DNA from: Costus lasius | Lineage: Eukaryota > Streptophyta > Magnoliopsida > Zingiberales > Costaceae | Assembly (NCBI GenBank): GCA_027563935.2 | Contig: CM050449.1 | Span: forward strand, 76,008,556-76,072,555 | Length of the DNA: 64,000 nucleotides | Reading direction: 5' to 3' | In this document: positions 1 to 12,100 of the stretch, piece after piece | How positions within the stretch are numbered: the first letter of the stretch is position 1 | Layout of the letters: every line of letters starts with the position of its first letter | Program-made: the position numbers and the translations under genes | The notes under the pieces: generated by a model | What the model saw: the letters and a program-made list of their open reading frames with translations, nothing else | Told to the model about the DNA's origin: nothing | Database searches by the model: none

Positions 1-1405
1 AGCAAAGATCCAAGGAGTCCTAGATCGTGTTTGAGGAGATGTCTTTCTCCCTTTTGCTGGCCGAACTTCCTCTTGTCGTGAAGATCATCCACACGAGAGG
101 AGAGGGGGCGAGAGAGAGATAGGCGTTCGAACGTGTGGGCATTTTCTCAAAGAAAATGGCTTCCAAAAATAGTAAGTCCATAACCCCATGTTTAACTCCA
201 CTTGAAGCCATCGATAACTCCTCTCTCAATTGAACCATGCGTTCACCAAGTGAACCGGTTCAATTCTTTTTGGTTCAAAGACCAAATCGAACCCACCATG
301 GTCTTGATCTCTTTAAACCAAATGGTTCAAGATCTAACCACACATCCCTCGACCCTCTTGATCTCTATGATCAAGCATCAATTCTCTCGATCGAAGCTTA
401 CCGATCTCAAGCCCTAATCAATCAAACATGATCAGACCAGATCTCACTTCCAATCAGAGTTTAAATTCCTTTAAACTGAACCAGAACAATTCAGTCCACA
501 CGATCTGACACAAGTAAGCCATATCATCAAATTGTGCGACCCTAAGGGTTTCCTTCAATGTCGGTAACGATAACTTACGTTATCACGATCAGAGAGGGGT
601 ATCTAGCAACACATCACTGTCTCCCGATATGAAGGAAAGAGTCTTCCAAGACTACACCCAAACCATAGCACAAGTGTGAATCCAATTCACTCGGCATACA
701 TGTTCCCTTTGCCACTGGACGTTCTTATTGGACAAGCCTGTCAAGCCTGTAATTCCAACATGATGAGAATGGTTAGATCAGATGAACATAGTCATCTGGG
801 TATGGCCATACACTTTCTCAACCATCTCATCCAGGGGGCCCTTTAGAACATCACACTCCAACTAGGAGAGGCAATCCTATATCTATCACCAGTGTCCTAA
901 CATGAGTCATGCCCACCATCCAAGATAATCCTTAACCATTATCTTTCAAATGATATTGAACTACCTCAAAACAATGCCAATCATCATTTAGAAACACAAG
1001 TGATCTCAAGTCAGAGGGAGTATACCACTTGCTTGCTTATAAGGATTTATTCACATTGTGACAAACAATTGAATATCCTAAGTAGGGTCAGTCCAGTACA
1101 TCCAATGCACCTATGCGTCTAAATCTTATTCCATGCTCGAAGCATCCTATAAGATTAGAACACATATTAGTCTCAATCATATCAAGGCTGTCTCATGTTC
1201 ACCAAGATATCTCGACTAAGGACAATACTGCATGTCAGCCAAGCTGAAACACCAATGAGACATTATTCAGAAGTATACATACAGCAGCAGATAATGCAAC
1301 AATCTGAATAACAACAATTGCCTTTATAAACATATACATAGTTTATACATGATACTGATAACAGCCCAAGGCCTCAAACATTAGCCTTAAGGGCATACCC
1401 CAACA
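1..1405 (-). repeat. 3' LTR of copia element B (left part beyond window)
   Basis: Reading on the minus strand, the LTR begins TGTTGGGGTATGCCC at 1405, directly after the polypurine tract. It runs off the left edge. By comparison with the other copy (16280-17910) about 226 bases lie outside the window. The two copies align without gaps over 1405 bases, with about nine substitutions by eye (for example at 62, 136 and 141), so B inserted fairly recently but before element A. The short open frames inside are not genes. Confidence 0.93.
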
Positions 1406-1418
1406 ATCTCCCACTTGC
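1406..1418 (-). other. Polypurine tract of copia element B
   Basis: On the minus strand AAGTGGGAGAT lies immediately before the TGTTGGGG start of the 3' LTR and just after the polyprotein stop. This is the usual copia plus-strand priming site. Element A has the same sequence at 13091-13101. Confidence 0.8.
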
Positions 1419-1425
1419 ACTTAAA

Positions 1426-3414
1426 CTAATGGTTGAGAAATCTCAAACCCATATTATTACAGTGCTTTTCATGCTTCTGCTGCGCCAGAGGCTTTGTAAG
1501 CGGGTCAGCTAGATTGTCATCTGTATGTACCTTGCAGATCTTGATCTCTCCTCGATCTATGATCTCACGGATCAAATGAAACCTTCTCTGTATGTGCTTG
1601 TACTTCTGGTGTGACCGTGGTTCCTTTGCTTGTGCAATCGCTCCAGTGTTATCACAGAAGATAACCAGTGGATCTGCACTCGAAGGAACAACACCAAGTT
1701 CTTGAATGAACTTACGAATCCACACTGCCTCCTTTGATGCTTCTGAGGCTGCAACATACTCGGCTTCTGTTGTGGAATCAGCAACAATTGATTGTTTGAA
1801 ACTCTTCCACACCACTGCTCCTCCATTCAAGCTAAAAACGTAGCCTGATTGCGATCGGAAATCATCTTGGTCAGATTGGAACGAAGCGTCAGTATATCCT
1901 TCAATACTGAGTTCTTCCTGACCTCCATAAATCAAGAACATATCTTTGGTTCTTCGAAGATATTTCAAAATGTTCTTGACTGCAATCCAATGTGCCTTCC
2001 CTGGATTACTTTGGAACCGACTGGTCACGCTTAACCCGTAAGCGACGTCTGGGCGAGTACACAACATCGCATACATGATGGACCCAATAGCCGAAGCATA
2101 AGGCATATTGTCCATCTCATCTTTCTCAGACTGTGTTTGAGGACACTGGCTCTTTGAAAGATTCAGACCATGTTTGACTGGAAGATATCCTCTTTTAGAA
2201 TTTTTTAAATGAAATATCTCCAGGACCTTATCGATGTAAGTACTCTGGCACAGCCCGAGAAGCCTATTAGATCTATCTCTATAGATCTTCACACCTAGTA
2301 CATAGGCTGCTTCTCCTAAATCTTTCATCTGGAAACATTTTCTTAACCATGCTTTGACTGCATGCAGTTCAGGAATATCGTTTCCAATGATCAAGATATC
2401 ATCGACGTAGAGGACTAAGAAAGTAATCACGCTACCACTAAACCTTTTATACACACACGGGTCATCTTCATTTTTGATGAAACCAAATTCACAGACTGAT
2501 TCATCAAAACGAATATTCCAGCTTCTTGATGCTTGTTTAAGTCCATAAATGGACTTCTTTAATTTGCATATTTTATGACGTTCTGATGGATTGATGAAAC
2601 CTTCAGGCTGTGTCATATACACATCCTCTTCTAGTTTTCCATTAAGGAAAGCGGTCTTCACATCCATTTGCCAGATCTCATAATCATAATATGCTGCTAT
2701 CGCGAGAATAATCCGAATGGATTTGAACATGGCTATAGGAGAGAAAGTTTCATCATAATCTATCCCGTAGATTTGTTTGAAACCTTTCGCAACTAGCCTG
2801 CCCTTATAGGTAACTACGTTACCATCCATGTCTTTCTTCTTCTTGAAGATCCACTTACAGCCTATAGGGATTACTCCCGGAGGTGGATCAACCAAATCCC
2901 AGACTTGGTTGTCGGACATGGAGTCCATCTCGGCTCGCATAGCTTCAAGCCATCTTGCTGATTCCGGTCCACTGACCGCATCCGCATAAGTAAGGGGTTC
3001 ATCATTAATGATGTAGATTCCGTCATAGCGCTCAGGCTGACGACGAATCCTTCCCGATCTACGCGGTTCCCATGATATCTGAGCCTCAGGTTGAACATTA
3101 ACCTGTTCTATTTGCTCAGGCTCATCCAACTGAGCTTGACTACTTTGTCCCTCTTCTGGATTTTCATCCAGCTTTATTTCTCTCCCACTGGCCTCTTGTA
3201 GAAGAAATTCCTTCTCAAGAAAAATAGCCGTTCGAGCAACAAATACTTTGTTCTCTTTGGGATAGTAGAAATAATAACCCTTAGTTTCTTTAGGGTAACC
3301 GACAAAGATACATTTATCTGATCTGCTCTCCAGTTTCCTAGAGGCGAGCTTTTTGACATAAGCCTCGCAACCCCAGATTTTGATAAATGTCAACTCGGCT
3401 GTTTCCCATACCAT
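1426..3414 (-). pseudogene. Copia element B pol, downstream part (integrase C-term, RT, RNase H)
   Basis: This is the second half of the polyprotein of element B. It opens inside integrase and runs through the copia reverse transcriptase and RNase H to a C-terminus ending GLRFLNH. Visible motifs are the KWIFKKKKDMDGN entry of RT, the YVDD catalytic box (plus-strand position about 2400) and YTDASFQSD of RNase H. It is nearly collinear with residues 635-1294 of the intact protein at 9197-13081. It is out of frame with the upstream half (3390-5300) because one base is missing near 3395: element A reads QPSLTF there and B reads QPS followed by TGA. The first ATG of this frame is not a natural start. 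It could be expressed only by frameshifting, for which I see no slippery site. Confidence 0.9.
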
Positions 3415-5300
3415 AACTCATATGGTGTCTTTGAAACGGCCTTGGATGGCACTCGGTTTAGCACCTTTACAGCTGTTTCCAGTGCAAATCCCCAAAAGGA
3501 GTAAGGTAGAGTAGCCTGACTCATCATAGAACGAACCATATCCAATAAGGTTCTATTTCTCCTCTCGGACACACCATTCCATTGTGGTGTTCCTGGCAGA
3601 GTGAGCTGTGAGATGATCCCACACTCCTTCAGATAGTCAGTAAACTCATGACTCAAGTATTCGCCACCTCGATCTGAACGAAGTGCCTTGATATTTCGGC
3701 CTAACTGATTTTGTACTTCATTTTTGAATTCTTTGAACTTGTCAAAAGATTCACTCTTATGTCTCATTAGATAGACATAACCATACCTACTGAAATCATC
3801 AGTAAAAGTAATGAAGTATAAATAGCCACCTCTGGCATGTTTACTAAAAGGCCCACACATATCACTGTGAATAAGGTCAAGTAAACCTGAAGCCCTTTTA
3901 CCTTTATTAGTAAAAGGAGTCTTCGTCATTTTACCCATTAAACAAGCTTTGCATGTATCAAGCTCCTCATAGGAGAATGATCCCAGCAGTCCATGATCAT
4001 GCAACCGCGTAATGCGCTTCTTGTTAATATGGCCTAAACGACTATGCCATAACAAGGTGCTGTCATCAGCATACTTGGCTTTCTTGTTATCAATTTGTTG
4101 TACAGAACATTCCATGTCCAACATGTATAACCCATTGTTAATCGACCCAGTTGCATAAACAATATTATCATATGAAATACAACACTGTGAAGTTTTGCAT
4201 TCAAAAGAAAAACCTTTCCTGACAAGAGCCGGAATAGAGATAATATTCTTAGTTATGCTTGGCACAAAATAACAATTGTCAAGTTCTAATACAAAACCAG
4301 ATGGTAAAGAGATGTTATATTGTCCTACAGCAACAGCAGCAACCCGTGCTCCGTTTCCAACTCGTAGGTCCACCTCATGCTGTCCCACCTGTCTTCTTCT
4401 CTTGAGTTCCTGCACATTTGAACAAATGTGAACTCCACATGCAGTGTCCAACACCCATGAAATCGAAGAAGCTACCATGACTTCAGTCACGTAAATACCT
4501 GAGCCAGAAGTGAAAGGCTTGCTTCCCTTCTTCTCTCCTTGGAGCGCTTTACAGTCCTTCTTCCAGTGACCCAGCTGGCCACAATGGAAGCATCTGTTGT
4601 CCTTTGACCGCTTCAACTTTTGTTTCAAAGCCTTGTTGTAGCTCTTGATAGGGGTTTTGCCCTTCTTCCCCTTCCTCTTGTTCCGTGAAGGAACCATCAA
4701 GACAGAGGATGAAGGCTTTCCCTTCTCAAGAGTCTGCTCTGTGGTGCAGAGCATGTTCAGTAACTCTGCCGGAGTACAGTCGATTTTGTTCATATTAAAA
4801 TTAATAATGAACGAATCGAAAGAAGCCGGGAGAGACTGCAAGATAATGTCAACAACAAGTTCTGAATTGATGGTATGACCCAGTTTCTCTAGAGCCTCCT
4901 TGTACCCAATCATCTTGAGTACGTGAGCTCCCACTGGACTCCCTTTAGTCAGTTTGCTATGAAAGAAAAGTTTTGTCAAGTTATAGCGTTCAGTCCTTGC
5001 CTGTGCAGCATACAGCATCTTGAGATTTGCTATAATATCAATAGCAGACAAATCCTCATGCTGACGCTGTAGCTTGGGCGTCATTGACGTAAGCATAAGG
5101 CAAGCGACATCAGTACTATCACTGACGTGCTTCTCATAAGCATCCCGAACCGCCCTTGCGGCGTTCGCAGCGGGTTGAGCCGGTATTGCCGACTCAAGGA
5201 CATACTGCTTCCTCTCAGCTTTAAGCACAATCTTAAGCTGTCTGTACCAGTCTGAGAAGTTTGGCCCAGCAAACTTCTCCTTTTCCAATATGGATCGCAA
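3390..5300 (-). pseudogene. Copia element B gag-protease-integrase, upstream part
   Basis: This is the N-terminal half of a Ty1/copia polyprotein. In order it has a copia Gag domain (FAGPNFSDW), one CCHC zinc knuckle (CFHCGQLGHWKKDC), an aspartic protease with DTACGVHIC at the active site, the GAG-pre-integrase HHCC region (WHSRLGH...CKACLMGK) and the DDE integrase core (HSDMCGPF, LRSDRGGEY, WNGVSERRNR). It ends at a premature TGA in the integrase C-terminus. The proper start codon is gone: element A has ACCATGAGC and B has ACCACAGGG at the same place. The open frame begins only with TTG at 5300, and the next in-frame ATG would delete much of Gag. Two independent lesions make B coding-defective. 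Confidence 0.92.
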
Positions 5301-5681
5301 ATTGAGCCCTGTGGTGTTCGTTGCTGCAGGAATCTACAACATGGCAAGAACAACAAAGTCAGTATCCATGTTAGAATCATTCCAGGACTTAAGAGTGATT
5401 CTTTTCTCACTATTTTGTCTGACTAAAAAATCCAATAAAACAGCCCGAAAGAGTGAAACTCTTTTAGTGAGATGGGATCCAGATTTCATACTTGATCTCC
5501 GCATCCCGCTCAGGCGAGATAAGATGCACAGAGAGTTCAAGCACTAGTCACTGCTAGGCTATCCATGCCAATCGCCAACCCGTGCGATTCCCCTTCATCT
5601 AGGCAATCCAGAAGACCGTGCCAACTGAATTGGTACAACACAGTCTCTGATTCCTCAGATGGCTGCCTCCATACAGCTATC
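5301..5681 (-). other. Untranslated leader of element B, gag-proximal part
   Basis: Non-coding leader between PBS and gag of element B. It matches, in inverse orientation, about 8830-9190 of the leader of element A. It is interrupted at 5681 by insertion of A and resumes at 14838. No independent gene is seen. Confidence 0.85.
5677..5681. repeat. Target-site duplication of element A, left copy (CTATC)
   Basis: CTATC directly precedes the TGTTGGGG start of the 5' LTR and is repeated at 14833-14837 immediately after the 3' LTR. Confidence 0.95.
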
Positions 5682-7412
5682 TGTTGGGGTATGCCCTTAA
5701 GGCTAATGTTTGAGGCCTTGGGATTGTATAAGTATCATGTAATAAACTCTTATGTTTATAAAAAGGCATGGTTATTATTCAGGTTGTTACCTTGTCTGCT
5801 GTAATAAGTGTACTTCTGAATAATGTCTCAAAGCTGTTCAGCTAGGCTGACAGGCTATATGTCCTTAGTCGAGATATCTTGGTGAACATGAGACAGCCTT
5901 GATATGATTGAGACTAATATGAGTGCTAATCTTATAGGATGCTTCGAGCATGGAATAAGATGTAGACTCATGGGTACATTGGATGTACTGGACAGACCCT
6001 ACTGGGATATTCCATTGCTTGTCACAATGTGAATGATCCTTGTAAGCAGCAAGTGGCACATGTCCTCTGACTTGAGATCACTTGTGTTTCTAAATGATGA
6101 TTGTCATTGTCTTGAGATAGTTCAATATCATTTGAAATATAATGATTATAGACTATCTTGGATGGTGAGCTTGAATCAGGTTAGGGCACTAGTGATAGAC
6201 ATAGGATTGCCGTCTCCTTGTTTAAGGAGTGTGATGTTCTAAAGGGCCCCCTTATGAGATGATTGAGATAGTGTATGGCCATACCCAGATGACAATGTGC
6301 ATCTGATCTAATCATGCTCATCGTATTGGAGATACAAGCTTGACATGCTTGTCCAATAAGAACATCCAGTGGCAAAGGACGCATGTATGCCTTGTGAATT
6401 GAGTCACACTTGTGCTATGGTTTGGGAGTAGTCTTGGAAGACTCTTTCCTTTATATCGGGAGACAGTGATGTGTTGCTAGATACCCCTCACTGATCGTGA
6501 TAACGTAAGTTATCGTTACCGACATTTAAAGGAAACCCTCAGGGTCGCACAATTTGGTGATATGGCTTCCTTAAGTCAGATCGTGTGGACTGAATTGTTT
6601 TGGTTCAGTTTAAAGAGATTTAATCTCTGATTGTAAGTGAGATCTGGTCTGATCATGTTTAATTGATTAGAGCTTCAGATCGGTAAGCTTCGATCGAGAG
6701 AGATGATGCTAGATCGATGCGATCAGAAGCGTCAGATGATGAATGGTCAGATCTAGGACCTTGGGGTCTAATTTGATCTAGACTTAATTTATGGGCTGAT
6801 TTGGTTTCGATATTGAACCAAGGATATTGAACCGGCTCATGGGTTGAGCGCTTGGTTCAAGAGGGAAAAGAGGTTGCGTTTGGTTCATGGAAACATGAAT
6901 GCATGAACGCCAACTCTTTATCGTTGCCAATTTTGGAAAGTTCCAAAAGCATAACGCATATGCGTTCATGGCTTGAGGTCTCTCTAATGCTTTTCGGTTT
7001 TTTTTCTTGGGCGTGTGGTTTTTGGAACGGTTTGCTCGTGTGGAAGGCATCGTTCTTGCGCCAAGGAAGAAGAGCTCTCGAAAAGAAGGAAGCCCTTTTC
7101 ATCTAATCTCCTACACACGGTTGGAAAAAGCTTGGCAATCTTGCTAGCACAAGAGTTGCGCAAGGAGGAAGCTTTCATCCCTTGTGTGTGATTTCTTTGG
7201 AGAAGATCCCTTCGATCTTTCTTCTTCCAAGCCGCACCTTCTTCATGGCTATGGTATGACCTTGTTCTATCAATTATCAAGTTGATCATATAACATGCAT
7301 TATGATCTTGAAACCCTAGTTTCCGCTGCAAAAGTTTCTATGCGCCACCCTTAGGGTTTCACCCCTTGCGCTCCTCCTAGAAGGGGACCCCCCCAAGATT
7401 AAGGGGCTTACA
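5682..7412 (+). repeat. 5' LTR of element A
   Basis: Begins TGTTGGGGTATGCCC and ends AAGGGGCTTACA, so it has TG...CA ends. It is 1731 bp, the same length as the 3' copy, with no difference noticed between them. The short open frames within it occur identically in both copies and are not genes. Confidence 0.96.
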
Positions 7413-7414
7413 AT

Positions 7415-7427
7415 TGGTATCAGAGCC
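7415..7427 (+). other. Primer-binding site of element A (initiator tRNA-Met)
   Basis: TGGTATCAGAGCC lies two bases after the 5' LTR. It is the standard complement of the 3' end of plant initiator tRNA-Met used by copia elements. Confidence 0.93.
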
Positions 7428-9196
7428 ACTATATGTATGTTATTATGGTTGCTTGATGCATTTTATGATCCATGATTGCGCTTACTTAGATCTAAAGATG
7501 CTTTACATGCTAGTTATACATGTTTGCGCATGTTAAAAGTATGTAGTTTGTTGTGGCGCATGTATGAAGTTAACATATGTTGGCGCATGTTTGTTGCTTA
7601 CATAGTTGCGCATAATGCATGTTATAGTTTTTCTCAAAAACTCAATGAACTTGCGCGCACACTTAGATCTAAGCCCTTCCTATAATCCCTTAGATGGGTT
7701 GATGGGGTTGAAGTCACCTCTGGGGTAGATCCATTAGTCTGATCAGACCATCTGACAGCCTAGATGGATCGACCAGATGGCACCTATGCGCAAGCACGTG
7801 GTGGCCATAGGTCGATTGCATCTTAGGCGTGTAGCGAGGTCTGGTTGAGACACAAAATGAACACACTTGAGTTAGGCCCGGGGTCACACCCGCTTGCCAA
7901 AACTCATGAGGGGTGTTCAGCCCTTGGCGCATGCATGGTTGACCATTAGGTCAACTCGGGTCAGTTAGGACTCGGTGCATGCAAGGGCAGAGGATCTGAC
8001 CAGATGGATGAGTGGATCCCTATCAATGGACCATTGTAAGGTTGTAGGGCACATAAGGAAATTAAAAGTGATGCCCATGGGGTTTTTCAAAATTTTAATT
8101 TCATGATTGGATCACATGCTAATTGATGCCATGATGCTTGTCTATTTATTCTTATGTGGGCTGCCCATGTTAAATGTGTGCTGTGCTGGGGCCTGCGTGC
8201 CTGGATTAAAACTTGTAAATTAATTTGTGATCTGCGAATCACTTTTTAATTAAGTTATTGTGTAATAGACCTGTGAGTCTAACTTGTCTAGATAGATCAA
8301 ATGTATTTGATTAGACAAGAGCAAAGGCACACATCTCAAAGGAGCATTCAGCTGGTGGCGCACCTGAGGTGCTCTTGGCGCTAGGGCCCTAGGTTGGACC
8401 AGATGAGATGCCAAGGAGCTCAAGTGAAGACTTAAGTACTATTAAGGTCTTACTAGGGTTCATGGGCTTTTACCACATAAGATCATGCTTTCTACTTATT
8501 GCTAATAATTAGAATTGCATGTTTAAGTTTATCTTCTGCTATAGCCATAGGACATGCCTGATAGTAAGAAGATAAAAGACCGTTAAAATCCAACGCTGAA
8601 ATATCAAGCTCGTAAGCCTTCTGACGCGAAACCTCACCTTTCTGACTATCGTTGGAGCCGTGTTGAACCCACTCAGTGGGCACGTCCATCTATCTTCAGA
8701 CGGTGCTGGATTTCACCTGCGTGTTACAGAGTTGGGATTTATCCCCTCTCGTTGCTCAGCATAGCACGTGGTGGTCCAGGGAGTAGGTCGGGTAAGCTTG
8801 ACCATGAAGGCTACATATATGGCGCATATGGTAGCACATGGAGGCAGCCATCTCTGGGATCAGAGACTGTGTTGTACCAACTCAGTTGGCACAGTCTGCT
8901 GGATTGCCAAGATGAAGGGGAATCGCACGGGTTGGCGATTGGCTGGGACAGCCTACCAGAAATTAGTGCTTGTCATCTCTGTGCATCTTATCTCGCCTGA
9001 GCGGGACGCGGAGACCAAGTATGAAATCTGGATCCCATCTCACTAAAAGAGTGTTACTCTTTCGGACTGTTTACTGGATTTTTCAGTCAGACAAAATAGT
9101 GAGAAAAGAATCTTTCTTAAGTCCTGGATTGATTCTGAACATTGATACTGACCTTGCTGTTCTTGCTTGTTGTAGATTCCTGCAGCAACGAACACC
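7428..9196 (+). other. Untranslated leader of element A
   Basis: This 1.77-kb stretch between PBS and gag has no credible gene. It is related throughout, in inverse orientation, to the split leader of B (5301-5681 and 14838-16260). Packaging and dimerisation signals would be expected here, but none can be pinpointed. Confidence 0.8.
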
Positions 9197-12100
9197 ATGA
9201 GCTTCAATGTGCGATCCCTACTGGAAAGGGAGAAGTTTGCTGGGCCGAACTTCTCTGACTGGTTCGGACACCTTAAGATCGTTCTTAAGGCAGAGAGGAA
9301 ACTGTATGTCCTCGAGACGGCGATACCGCCGCAGCCCGCTCCGAACGCCGCAAGGGCGGTTCGGGATGCCTACGAAAAGCACGTCAATGATAGCATTGAT
9401 GTCGCTTGCCTGATGCTAGCGTCTATGACGCCACCGCTGCAGCGTCAGCATGAGGATATGTCGGCTATAGAGATTATAGCGAACCTCAAAATGCTGTATG
9501 CTGCACAGGCGAGGACAGAACGCTATAATCTGACAAAGCTCTTCTTTCAGAGCAAACTGGCTGACGGGAGCCCAGTGGGAGCTCACGTGCTCAAGATGAT
9601 TGGGCACAAGGAGGCTCTGGAGAAACTGGGGCATACCATCAACCAGGAGCTTGCTGTGGACATTATTCTGCAGTCTCTTCCGCCCTCTTTCGATGCGTTC
9701 ATTATCAACTTTAATATGAACAAGATCGATTGTACGCCGGCAGAGCTGCTGAATATGCTCTTGACTACTGAGGAAACTCTGAAGGGTAAGCCTTCAACCT
9801 CTGTCTTAATGGTTCCTTCAAGGAACAAGAAGAAGGGGAAGAAGGGCAAGGCCCCTGTCAAGAATTACAGCAAGGCTCTGAAACAGAAGGTGAAGCGGTC
9901 GAAGGATAACAGGTGTTTCCACTGTGGCCAGCTGGGTCACTGGAAAAAGGACTGTAAAGCGCTCCAAGGAGATAAGAGGGGAAGCATCGCTTCTGGCTCA
10001 GGTATATATGTGACTGAGGTCATGTTATCTTCTTCTACTATATCATGGGTGTTGGACACTGCATGTGGAGTTCACATTTGTTCAAATGTGCAGGAACTCA
10101 AGAGAAGAAGGCAGGTGGGACAGCATGAGGTAGACCTACGAGTTGGAAACGGGGCACGGGTTGCTGCTGTTGCTGTAGGAGACTATTTCATTTCTTTACC
10201 ATCTGGCATTGTATTAGAATTAAACAATTGTTATTTTGTACCAAGTATTACCAAGAATATTATCTCTATTCCTGCTCTTGTCAGGAAAGGATTTGCCTTT
10301 GAATGCAAGATTTCAAAGTGTGTTTTGACTTATGATAATATTGTGTATGCAACTGGTTCAATTAACAATGGGTTATTCATGTTGGACATGGAATATTCTA
10401 TACAAAATGTTGATAATAAGAAAGCCAAGTATGCTGATGACAGCACCTTGCTATGGCATAGTCGTTTAGGCCATATAAACGAGAAGCGCATTAAGCGGTT
10501 GCATGATCATGGACTGCTGGGATCTTTCTCCTATGAGGAGATTGATACATGCAAAGCTTGTTTGATGGGTAAAATGACGAAGTCTCCTTTTTCTCACAAA
10601 GGTCAAAGGACTTCAGGTTTACTGGACCTTGTACACAGTGATGTGTGTGGGCCATTTAGTAAACATGCCAGAGGTGGCTATCAGTACTTCATTACCTTTA
10701 CTGATGATTTCAGTAGGTATGGGTATGTCTATTTAATGAGACATAAAAGTGAATCTTTTGACAAGTTCAAAGAGTTCAAAAATGAAGTACAAAATCAGTT
10801 AGGCCGAAATATCAAGACACTTCGTTCTGATCGAGGTGGAGAATACCTGAGTCATACGTTTACTGACTATCTGAAGGAGTGTGGGATTATCTCACAGCTC
10901 ACTCCACCAGGAACACCGCAGTGGAATGGTGTGTCCGAGAGGAGAAATAGAACGTTACTTGATATGGTTCGTTCTATGATGAGTCAGGCTACTCTTCCAT
11001 ATTCCTTTTGGGGTTTTGCACTGGAAACAGCTGCAAAGGTACTAAACCGAGTGCCATCCAAGGCAGTTTCAAAGACGCCATATGAGTTATGGTATGGGAA
11101 ACAGCCTAGCTTGACATTTATCAGGATCTGGGGTTGCAAGGCTTACGTCAAAAAGCTCGCCTCTGGGAAACTAGAGAGTAGATCTGATAAATGTATCTTT
11201 GTCGGTTACCCTAAGGAAACTAAGGGTTATTATTTCTACGATCCCAAGGAGAACAAGGTATTTGTTGCTCGGACGGCCATATTCCTTGAGAAGGAGTTTC
11301 TTCTGCAAGAGGCCAGTGGGAGAGAAATAAAGCTGGATGAGAATCCAGAGGAAGGACAAAGTAGTCAAGCAGAGTTGGATGTGCCTGAGCCGGTAGATCA
11401 GGTTACTGAACAACCTGAGGCTCAAATATCACGGGAACCGCGAAGATCGGGTAGGATCCGTCGACAGCCTGAGCGCTATGACGGAGTCTACATCATTGAT
11501 AATGATGAACCCCTCACTTATGCGGATGCGGTCAGTGGACCGGAGTCAGCTAGATGGCTTGAAGCTATGCGAGCCGAGATGGACTCCATGTCAGATAACC
11601 AAGTCTGGGATTTGGTTGATCCGCCTCCGGGAGTAATCCCTATAGGCTGTAAATGGATCTTCAAGAAGAAGATTGACATGGATGGTAACGTGGTTACCTA
11701 TAAAGGCAGGCTAGTTGCGAAAGGATTCAAACAAATCTACGGGATAGATTATGATGAAACTTTCTCTCCTGTAGCCATGTTTAAGTCTATTCGGATTCTT
11801 TTCGCGATAGCAGCATATTACGATTATGAGATCTGGCAGATGGATGTGAAGACAGCTTTCCTTAATGGAAATCTGGATGAGGATGTGTATATGACACAAC
11901 CTGAAGGTTTCACTAATCCATCAGATCGTCATAAGATATGCAAGTTGAAGAAGTCCATTTATGGACTTAAACAAGCATCTAGGAGCTGGAATATTCGTTT
12001 TGATGAATCAATCTCTGAGTTTGGTTTCATCAAGAACGAGGATGACCCGTGTGTGTACAAGAGGTTTAGTGGGAGCGTAATTACATTCCTAATCCTCTAC

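Noticed and set aside
7415..7427. Possible tRNA-Met gene fragment
   Set aside because: Only the short PBS complement is present and no cloverleaf can be formed around it. The same applies at 16265 and 34578.
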